From the NCBI GenBank assembly GCA_020687485.1, contig JAJEQR010000009.1, forward strand, positions 44,378 to 108,377: 64,000 nt of DNA, read 5' to 3'. The DNA is from Hominifimenecus microfluidus (GTDB taxonomy: Bacteria > Bacillota > Clostridia > Lachnospirales > Lachnospiraceae). Position numbers and translations under genes: made by a program. The notes under the pieces were generated by a model, which had not been told where the DNA came from, did not search any database, and was given only the letters and a program-made list of their open reading frames with translations. Below are positions 52,589 through 59,069 of this stretch, in pieces. Position 1 is the first letter of the stretch. Each line of letters opens with the position of its first letter.

Positions 52589-53139
52589 ATTTCAACGCCC
52601 TCCTTAATCAAGTAATCTTTTAGCTTGTTTCGGGTGTAGAACAACATATTTTTGACCTTACTCTCAGTAAAAGAATAGCGCTTTGCAATCTCCCTTATAG
52701 AATCGAAATAAAAATACTTGCGGATGAAGACATTTCTGACATATTCCTCCTGACTGCGAAGAAACGTACTGATCAGCTCACCTACATCCTCGTCGCTCAC
52801 ATCGGGGGCATATCGTTCATCCGGCAATACTGCCGCAAGCTCGTCCAAGGATAAAATGATCTCCGCTGACCGTTTCTTTCGCTTCATAAACTCCAGTCGC
52901 TTCAAAGAGAGATTTCGTGCAATCTTGCAGATAAAGGGCATGAAATTGTGCGGTCTTGTAGGCGGAATGGTGTTCCACACACTCACATAAGTATCATTAA
53001 CGCATTCCTCAGAATCTTCGTGATTATTTAGAATGTTATAGGCAATACTGTGGCAAAGTTTTCCGTACTTTGCATCCGTCTCCTTGATCGCCTGTTCATC
53101 TCTATTAAAATAGAGTTCTATGATTCTCAGATCATCCAT
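52585..53139 (-). CDS. ECF-type RNA polymerase sigma factor
   Basis: 184 residues. Region 2 (about 22-90: YGKLCHSIAYNILNNHEDSEECVNDTYVSVWNTIPP, FMPFICKIARNLSLKRLE) and region 4 (about 125-175: FIRKYFYFDSIREIAKRYSFTESKVKNMLFYTRNKLK). ATG 53139 follows GGGAGGTGA at ideal distance; upstream in-frame ATGs are rejected. Part of the mobile element cargo together with its anti-sigma gene. Confidence 0.88.
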   Translation of the reverse strand: MDDLRIIELYFNRDEQAIKETDAKYGKLCHSIAYNILNNHEDSEECVNDTYVSVWNTIPPTRPHNFMPFICKIARNLSLKRLEFMKRKKRSAEIILSLDELAAVLPDERYAPDVSDEDVGELISTFLRSQEEYVRNVFIRKYFYFDSIREIAKRYSFTESKVKNMLFYTRNKLKDYLIKEGVEI

Positions 53140-53267
53140 GTTGTTCACCTCCCTCATTTGACCTAAAAGCGCTTTCACCTATTAAGTACGTTTTTTGAGG
53201 CGATGGTCTTAAAAAATAACTCTTTTAGAATTATACCATAAATCTTTGATTTCTCGGTCATATACAT

Positions 53268-53300
53268 AAAAACGGCGGCGAGGTTTTCCTCGCCGCCGCT
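53268..53300 (-). terminator. Terminator of the TnpV-like gene
   Basis: GGCGGCGAGG (53274-53283) pairs perfectly with CCTCGCCGCC (53288-53297) over a 4-base loop; on the minus strand it is followed by GTTTTTA. Ten GC-rich pairs just after the gene's stop. Confidence 0.85.
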
Positions 53301-53305
53301 CCGGC

Positions 53306-53683
53306 TTAACTGTAAATCAGTTCTGCATTTACAATCTCCACCGCTCTACTGCGAATATTATTCATCCTGCCAACCCACTCCATTTGATTTTCTGTCTTTA
53401 GTTGCTCGGTTACGCCCTCACGCTCCGACATCTGTTTTATCAACCGAAGGAACATATCCTTTGCCTGTTTGTCTATCTCGGCAAGGTATTCGTTCAGCCT
53501 TCCGCTTGTGAGCAAATTGGTATATGTAAGCCTGTGATATTCTTTCAGATAGTGCAAATGCCGCTGTCCCCACAAACCGATAGGCTGTTCTTTTTCGGTT
53601 GGTAAGATAAGACAAGGAATATAATAATCTCCTTGCAGTTCATACCACAGACCATTTTTATCATCGTAAATATACTTGTCCAT
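53306..53683 (-). CDS. tnpV: TnpV-like transposon-encoded protein
   Basis: 125 residues: YDDKNGLWYELQGDYYIPCL, PIGLWGQRHLHYLKEYHRLTY, and a helical C-terminus with LIKQMSEREGVTEQLK. It matches the TnpV proteins found on clostridial mobilizable transposons, whose function is not established. ATG 53683 has GGAGG 7 bases upstream. Last gene before the right end of the element. Confidence 0.75.
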   Translation of the reverse strand: MDKYIYDDKNGLWYELQGDYYIPCLILPTEKEQPIGLWGQRHLHYLKEYHRLTYTNLLTSGRLNEYLAEIDKQAKDMFLRLIKQMSEREGVTEQLKTENQMEWVGRMNNIRSRAVEIVNAELIYS

Positions 53684-53768
53684 TGAAAATCCTCCGTTAT
53701 AATATATTCGCACATACATCACAGTTCTCCGATTGCCACACTCTGTTATATCTTGTTATGAGATTTTC

Positions 53769-53794
53769 TTGCCCTTGCATTTGCCCTTATGAGC
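53769..53794 (+). repeat. Inner 26-base direct repeat, right copy
   Basis: Matches 47110-47135 at 23 of 26 positions, with the same pair of TTGCCCTT units 12 bases apart. Lies 73 bases inside the right core site. Confidence 0.6.
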
Positions 53795-53866
53795 AAGGAG
53801 GGAAAGAGTAAACTTGTGTGTAACCGTATAAATAGATAAGGCGAACACATTGCGATAAATCCTTTG

Positions 53867-53878
53867 TTTTCAAGGCTT
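53867..53878 (+). repeat. Putative attR core
   Basis: TTTTCAAGGCTT, identical to 47067-47078. Marks the right end of the element. Confidence 0.55.
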
Positions 53879-54118
53879 TTGGAGGATTTTATTAAAGCAC
53901 TGTAACCTCTGTTGAAAGGTCATAATTTACTGATATTCAAATTGTAATTTGCAAGACGATAAAGAGGTAAAATGCCATTTCCGACGCAAATAAATCCCAT
54001 GTCTGTATCATGGTGTAAATCGGAAAAATAAAGAGATCATTAAAGCCATGATAGGCATAGGGAATGACCTAAAGTTATGTTATCAATGTAATCTCCGGGA
54101 AAAAGCCGGCCCTCTTCT
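53879..54118. other. AT-rich spacer without recognised features
   Basis: Between the right element end and the structured sequence that starts at 54119. No open frame with coding character, no convincing promoter or hairpin. Together with 53684-53878 this is the longest gene-free stretch near the element. Confidence 0.5.
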
Positions 54119-54268
54119 ACACGGACACATTGCGAGTATTCCGTGCGCAGGGCTGCGCTAGCGATCGCCACAAAGCCCCACGTTCAAGCCTCGAAGAGGC
54201 GCGCCGGGGCGACTGGCGATTAATAGGCGCACAGCCCGGAGCCGGAAACGCAGCACCCGTGGCCGTGT
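54119..54268. ncRNA. Compact structured element, candidate RNA or dispersed intergenic repeat
   Basis: Five helices nest in 150 GC-rich bases. The outer one is ACACGGACAC (54119-54128)/GTGGCCGTGT (54259-54268), 9 of 10 pairs. Inside it are GGGCTG (54150-54155)/CAGCCC (54232-54237), ATCGCCA (54164-54170)/TGGCGAT (54214-54220), GCCCC (54175-54179)/GGGGC (54206-54210), and GCCTC (54188-54192)/GAGGC (54196-54200) at the tip. The composition differs sharply from the AT-rich flank. There is no coding signal. I cannot assign it to a known RNA class, and the strand is open. A multi-copy DNA element is an alternative. Confidence 0.5.
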
Positions 54269-54348
54269 GAAGATGGGTTCGGCTTGTCCCGAAGTTTGCG
54301 CGGAGCTCCACGTAAAGTTTGAGGAAGGAGTAAACCCTGCAGAAGACG

Positions 54349-54375
54349 AAAAAGAGAGGGCTCAGTGTCCTCTCT
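54349..54375 (-). terminator. Terminator overlapping the end of the second MATE gene
   Basis: AGAGAGG (54353-54359) pairs with CCTCTCT (54369-54375). Read on the minus strand the stem is followed by TTTTTCG and includes the stop codon of the MATE gene. Confidence 0.75.
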
Positions 54376-55735
54376 TCTTCATGTGGTGGATGGAGTATGT
54401 ATAGTAGAACAGGAACAGGATTGACGTCAGTATCCAGGAAATCGGATAGCTGATGTACACTCCGGAGAAGTCCGTGTAATGCGGAACCGCAACAATAATC
54501 CAGATGATACGGAAAATGCACACGCCACTCATCGTGAGGATCGTAGGGATAACTACATTACCCATACCGCGCAGCGCACCGGACAAAATCTCAATCGTAA
54601 CGAAAGTAATATAGAACGGCGAAACCACGTGAACCATCCGCTGGCCAATATCGATAACTTCCGCATCCGAAGTAAAAATACGAAGAAGCGGAACACAGAA
54701 AGCAAGCATAAGCGCAGAAATCAAAAGCGCAGTCAGGCAATTTATTGCAAAACAGATCTGTACACTTTTGCGCACACGATCCTGTTTCTTTGCTCCGTAA
54801 TTTTGGCCGACAAAGGTTGTGATCGAAATACCAAAAGCGCCGCTGATCATCCAGTAAATACTGTCCATTTTCGTATAGGCCGTAGCAGCAGCGACCGTAG
54901 CCGTACCGAAACTGTTGATGCATGCCTGGATCAGAACATTCGAGATATTATACATGCAGCTCTGGAATCCACCCGGAAGACCAATCTTCAGCTGACCTTT
55001 CAGGATATCCGGGGCAATTCGAATTTTGGAAAGCGTCAGCTTCAGACCATTCTCTGAGCGCATCAGGCAGCGGGTTACGAGAATTGCACTGACCGCCTGC
55101 GAAATCCATGTTGCAATGGCCACACCAGCCACGGCAAGACGAAAGACAACCACCAGCAGAATATCCAGAAAAATATTGATAAAACAGCAGATAATCAGGT
55201 AGTAAAGCGGACGTTTGGAATCTCCGGTGGAACGAAGGATTGAAGATCCCATATTGTAGATAAACACAAAAATAATACCGCTGAAATAAATGCGCAGATA
55301 GACGGTGGAATCCGCAATGACATCCGGTGATGTCTTCATCCATCCAAGGAATGAAGGAGTGAGGATGATTCCGATGACCGAGATGACTGCGCCGCCGAAG
55401 ATCGCGAAGGCGTAGGCGCAGTGCAGACTGCGGTTTACCATATCCTCTTTCTTTGCGCCGAAGAACTGCGAGATCATAACGGTGGCTCCGGCTGTGAGTC
55501 CGGTGAAGAAGCCAACGACCAGATTGATGATCTGTCCGGCGGAACCGCCGACACTGGCAAGTGCGTTTGTCCCGGCAACCTGACCGACTACGATGGCGTC
55601 CACTGTATTGTAGAGCTGCTGAAAAAATGTGCCAACTACGATAGGAAAGAAAAAAAGCATCAGCTGTTTCCAGATCACGCCCTCGGTAATCTGATTTGCT
55701 TCAGATTTGGGATTCTTGTCATTTGTCTGGTTCAT
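54362..55735 (-). CDS. MATE-family efflux transporter, copy 2
   Basis: 457 residues, twelve membrane segments. MATE signatures include LMLFFFPIVVGTFFQQLYNTVDAIVVG, GGSAGQIINLVVGFFTGLTAGATVMISQFFGAKK and the second-half GLPGGFQSCMYNISNVLIQ. Ends in a His/Lys-rich tail. AAGGAGATC precedes ATG 55735. Only distantly similar to copy 1 at 41.6 kb. Substrate unknown. Confidence 0.93.
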   Translation of the reverse strand: MNQTNDKNPKSEANQITEGVIWKQLMLFFFPIVVGTFFQQLYNTVDAIVVGQVAGTNALASVGGSAGQIINLVVGFFTGLTAGATVMISQFFGAKKEDMVNRSLHCAYAFAIFGGAVISVIGIILTPSFLGWMKTSPDVIADSTVYLRIYFSGIIFVFIYNMGSSILRSTGDSKRPLYYLIICCFINIFLDILLVVVFRLAVAGVAIATWISQAVSAILVTRCLMRSENGLKLTLSKIRIAPDILKGQLKIGLPGGFQSCMYNISNVLIQACINSFGTATVAAATAYTKMDSIYWMISGAFGISITTFVGQNYGAKKQDRVRKSVQICFAINCLTALLISALMLAFCVPLLRIFTSDAEVIDIGQRMVHVVSPFYITFVTIEILSGALRGMGNVVIPTILTMSGVCIFRIIWIIVAVPHYTDFSGVYISYPISWILTSILFLFYYTYSIHHMKKRGH

Positions 55736-55953
55736 TATGATCTCCTTGTATTACACGGGATACCCGGGGAAAAAACAATCAGCAGTCTAATTATGTTAAT
55801 ATACCGGAGCGTAAAAAGCAAGTTTCTTTCGAAGGGAAAAGCAAGCTTTTTATTACAAGTATGAGGTGTTTACGGAAGAATGAAAATAATGATTTCAGGT
55901 TATGGAGATTTTCGATAAAATCATGAAAAAGGTTTAATTAAATGAGCCTGTGG

Positions 55954-55982
55954 TTGACATTTTTTCGATGGCATGATATCTT
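55954..55982 (+). promoter_or_regulatory. Promoter of the GNAT-PHP gene
   Basis: TTGACA (55954-55959), 17-base spacer, TATCTT (55977-55982). The leader of about 97 bases contains a stable hairpin TGTGCC-GGA-GGCACA (56041-56055), extended by TCCG/CGGA, shortly before the ribosome site GGAAAGGAAT. Nothing else was seen in the 350-base gap after the MATE gene. Confidence 0.7.
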
Positions 55983-56085
55983 CAGCAGGAAGAGCCGGAC
56001 AGAAGTCGTGTCCAACTGGATAGTAGAGAGGCAGGTTCCGTGTGCCGGAGGCACATGCGGAATTCTAATCGGAAAGGAATAAGAT

Positions 56086-57480
56086 ATGATCAGAAAAGCG
56101 CAGACGGGGGATCTTTCCCGGATGATGGAGATTTATCAGATTGCGAGACAGTTTATGGATGAAACCGGAAATCCGACCCAGTGGGGGAAGAATTACCCTC
56201 CGGAGGAGCTGATCCGGGAGGAACTTGCGGATGGCCGGATGTATGTGATTGAGGAAGATGGCAAAGTGCATGCCGTATTCTACTTCTTTATTGGTCCGGA
56301 TGAGACGTATCAGGTGATTCAGGATGGCGCGTGGCTTTCCGATGCGCCCTACGGGACGATTCATCAGGTGGCGAGCGACGGAAAGGTACGCGGTGTTCTG
56401 CATCAGGCGGTGGAGTTTGCGTCGTCGATGATTCCGCATCTGAGAATTGATACGCATCAGGATAATTATGTAATGCAGAAGGCGATTGAGAAAGAAGGTT
56501 TCCGCCGCTGCGGAATTATTTATACGAGAGAGAACAGTGAGAGAATTGTATATGAGAAGCTGGCGGAGCGGCCGGTGGATCTGCACGTGCACACCTGCTG
56601 TTCAGATGGCACGCTGACGCCGGATGAACTGGTGGCGCTGGCGAAGAAGAAGGGACTGGCGGCGATTGCGATTACGGATCATGATACGGTGAGCGGAGTT
56701 TCGGAGGCTCTGGAAGCGGGAAAGCAGTATGGCATTCAGGTGGTACCGGGGATTGAGATGAGTACCGTGATGGACGGAAAGGATGTTCATCTGGTGGGAT
56801 TGTTTGTAAAACCGGAGAATGAAGAGCTGCAGGCCTGCCTGGCGGATGCAAGAGCGAAGCGGGAGGATCGAAACCGCCGTTCATTGAAGCAGCTGCGCGA
56901 AGCCGGCATTGCAGTGACGGATGAGGATTTGAAGGAACTGGGAGAGGGCCGCGTCCTGACCAGAGGAAATCTGGCGGAGCTTCTGGTGAAGAAGGGTTAT
57001 GCGCAGAGTGTGAAGGAAGCATGGAATCAGTATATGAAGAGAGGCCAGGTCGGCTATGCCTCCCGGAAGCTTCCGACTCCGGAGGAATGTATCCGTGTGC
57101 TGCATGCGGCAGGAGCGCTTGTTTTTGTAGCGCATACGAATCAGATTGATAAGAATGATCCGGAGCATGGTATTGCGATCTGTCGCCGGATTCTTGACAT
57201 GGGTGCGGACGGCCTGGAGACGGAGTACTGCCAGTTCGATGATTACTGGAAAGATGTTACAGAGAAACTTGCGGAGGAATATGGCTGCCTGCGCTCCGGC
57301 GGCAGCGATTTCCACGGTACGCTGAAAGCAGGCCTGGAGCTTGGCTGCGGTTACGGAAATCTGTTCGTACCGGAGCGTTTCCTCCGGGCGATGGAAACGC
57401 TGCAGAAGCAGGAAGAAGTTCCGGGATGCTTTCCTGTAGAGAATGGATATCAGAGATATTGTCAGTTCTGTGAAAAATAA
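56086..57480 (+). CDS. Fusion of GNAT acetyltransferase and PHP-domain phosphoesterase
   Basis: 464 residues in two parts. Residues 1-160 are a GNAT acetyltransferase (MIRKAQTGDLSRMMEIYQIA, VASDGKVRGVLHQAVEFA as the acetyl-CoA loop, HQDNYVMQKAIEKEGFRRCGI). Residues 162-440 are a PHP domain of the TrpH/YciV (RNase AM-like) type, with Asp165-Leu-His167-Val-His169, AITDHDTVSG, PGIEMST, FVAHTNQ and GGSDFHG. The PHP domain binds metals and removes 5'-phosphates from nucleotides or RNA. No linker is visible and there is one frame without stops. The fused pair suggests linked chemistry, but the substrate is unknown. Own promoter, no operon partner. Confidence 0.88.
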   Translation: MIRKAQTGDLSRMMEIYQIARQFMDETGNPTQWGKNYPPEELIREELADGRMYVIEEDGKVHAVFYFFIGPDETYQVIQDGAWLSDAPYGTIHQVASDGKVRGVLHQAVEFASSMIPHLRIDTHQDNYVMQKAIEKEGFRRCGIIYTRENSERIVYEKLAERPVDLHVHTCCSDGTLTPDELVALAKKKGLAAIAITDHDTVSGVSEALEAGKQYGIQVVPGIEMSTVMDGKDVHLVGLFVKPENEELQACLADARAKREDRNRRSLKQLREAGIAVTDEDLKELGEGRVLTRGNLAELLVKKGYAQSVKEAWNQYMKRGQVGYASRKLPTPEECIRVLHAAGALVFVAHTNQIDKNDPEHGIAICRRILDMGADGLETEYCQFDDYWKDVTEKLAEEYGCLRSGGSDFHGTLKAGLELGCGYGNLFVPERFLRAMETLQKQEEVPGCFPVENGYQRYCQFCEK

Positions 57481-57722
57481 GAATACGATAATATCGATTG
57501 CATTCGGGAAGAATTTTTCGGGTTTCCTGAAAAATCGCATCGTGTCCGCAGAACTCCCCACGGGAAATCTTTTGCCAGAAGTCAGACAGAGTCTGTTCCA
57601 GACCGATTAGTTCCGGTGCTATGCTATTTATGAGTTTGTTTACCTGCATGGATTTCTGTTAAAACATTTTTCAGCTGTTTTGTAAGATAAGAAAGCAGAT
57701 TCATAATAAGTCTCGCCTGTTA

Positions 57723-58784
57723 TTATTTGCATATAATACCGAAGCTTCGGATGATGTCTCGCAACCTTTCCATGTGTTCCCCGGAGGGAATATGACTGGA
57801 GAAACCGTTCGGGGCATTTTCTAGTTCTTCGAATTTCCCTTCGCCCAGCGTGTGGAAAGGAAGCAGATGCACCTGGGAGCAGTGGTTGAGGTTCTCTTTT
57901 ACGAAGCAGCTCAGTTGACGGATGTTTTCTTCCGAGTCGTTGTAGCCGGGAATGATCGGGACGCGCACCCAGATGTCGCAGGCACATTCGCGGCTCAGAT
58001 GTCGCAGGTTCTCCAGAATACGAGTGTTGCCCTGACCGGTACCCTGGCGGTGTTGTGCATCGTCCATGTGCTTGATGTCGTAGAGTATGACATCGCAGAG
58101 CTCTCCCGCGCGGCGCAGAACCTCCCAGGAGACAGCGCCGCAGGTTTCGATGGCAGTGGGGATGCCATCTTCCCGGCAGAGCTGCAGCAGGGCGAGTGTG
58201 AATTCCGGCTGTGCGAGGGCTTCGCCGCCGGTAATGGTTACGCCGCCGTCATCCCCGTAGAAGAGCCTGTCCTCCTGAACTTCATGGAAGGTCTCTCCGG
58301 CGGTAATAGAATAGCCGCTGATTTCACGGGCATCTGCCGGACAGATCGGTACGCAGGCGCCGCAGCCGGTGCAGAGTGTTCGATCGGTATGTACTTTGAC
58401 GTCAGTTCCCATCGCAATTGCTCCTCGCGGGCAGGCGGTGAGGCAGGCTCCGCAGGCGACACACTTGTCCTTGCGGTACATCAGCTGTGGCGCACGCATC
58501 TGGGATTCCGGATTGGCGCACCACAGGCAACGCAGCGGACAGCCCTTCACGAACACGTTCGTGCGTATGCCGGGGCCATCGTGGATGCAGAAGTGTTGGA
58601 TGTTGAAGATTGTGCCTTTCGTTGCTTCGAGCGCTTCTGCCAACTTCATCTCTGTGCCGATTTCTGATTTTATCCCTGCGTATATTTTTGCTTCTGTCGT
58701 TTGTGTTTTTGATGTTTCATTTACTTTTTCCATATTCCAGTGCTCTCTGATTTTGTTCTGTTTTGTTTCGCTTTCGCTCTGCAT
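57723..58784 (-). CDS. Glycyl-radical-enzyme activating protein (radical SAM)
   Basis: 353 residues. After a 50-residue Lys/Thr/Glu-rich leader come FCIHDGPGIRTNVFVKGCPLRCLWC (Cys-x3-Cys-x2-Cys, cluster for SAM) and two ferredoxin-type clusters CVACGACLTACP and CTGCGACVPICP. TGGEALAQPEF, ETCGAVSW and DIKHMDDAQHR follow. The double ferredoxin insert is typical of activases for dehydratase/decarboxylase-type glycyl radical enzymes, not PFL itself. It abstracts H from Gly777 of the divergent enzyme gene. The start is uncertain: ATG 58784, 58733 or 58649 all lack strong ribosome sites. Confidence 0.92.
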   Translation of the reverse strand: MQSESETKQNKIREHWNMEKVNETSKTQTTEAKIYAGIKSEIGTEMKLAEALEATKGTIFNIQHFCIHDGPGIRTNVFVKGCPLRCLWCANPESQMRAPQLMYRKDKCVACGACLTACPRGAIAMGTDVKVHTDRTLCTGCGACVPICPADAREISGYSITAGETFHEVQEDRLFYGDDGGVTITGGEALAQPEFTLALLQLCREDGIPTAIETCGAVSWEVLRRAGELCDVILYDIKHMDDAQHRQGTGQGNTRILENLRHLSRECACDIWVRVPIIPGYNDSEENIRQLSCFVKENLNHCSQVHLLPFHTLGEGKFEELENAPNGFSSHIPSGEHMERLRDIIRSFGIICK

Positions 58785-58902
58785 TTACTCTGTTCTCATT
58801 TTGCTTGCGTCCTGGTTTGCTGATTCTTTTTCCGGCTTCTTTCCTGCTTCCCATTATACGTGATTTCTATATCTGAAAAAAGAGGGAGACGGGGAAAATG
58901 TT

Positions 58903-58959
58903 TTTTCTGTGCATATGGCGCAATTTGCCGCAGTCCCAATAGGCATATAGCACAGAAAA
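58903..58959. promoter_or_regulatory. Long inverted repeat between activase and glycyl radical enzyme genes
   Basis: TTTTCTGTGCATATG (58903-58917) and CATATAGCACAGAAAA (58944-58959) form a near-perfect 15-base inverted repeat (one extra base) around 26 bases. It lies between the two divergent starts and upstream of the promoter at 58982. Candidate operator for a shared regulator. Confidence 0.45.
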
Positions 58960-58981
58960 TATGCGGCAGAGAGAAATCCTC

Positions 58982-59010
58982 TTGAAATCAGCGGAAACTG
59001 TTCTTATATT
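58982..59010 (+). promoter_or_regulatory. Promoter of the glycyl radical enzyme gene
   Basis: TTGAAA (58982-58987), 17-base spacer, TATATT (59005-59010), about 60 bases before the start codon. Confidence 0.65.
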
Positions 59011-59069
59011 GGATTTGTTCCCGGTGATTTGTGCATCTTGGGACAATCCGATCAGAAGAGGACGAAGTT

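Larger units (their letters stand above)
47067..53878. mobile_element. Integrative mobilizable element, 6.8 kb
   Basis: Bounded by the direct repeat TTTTCAAGGCTT (47067-47078 and 53867-53878), which I take as the integrase core site, with a second, imperfect 26-base direct repeat just inside each end (47110-47135 and 53769-53794; 23 of 26 bases match). Contents: tyrosine integrase at one end (broken by an in-frame stop), repressor, excisionase, an inverted-repeat-rich oriT candidate, MobA/MobL-type relaxase, anti-sigma/ECF sigma pair and a TnpV-like protein. It has no type IV secretion genes, so transfer would need a helper element. Codon use and gene style differ from the flanking housekeeping genes. 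Confidence 0.8.

Noticed and set aside
54117..54521. A 134-codon minus-strand frame over the structured element
   Set aside because: Arg/Ser/Ala-rich low-quality sequence that overlaps the MATE gene end and terminator; the base pairing, not the frame, explains the region.
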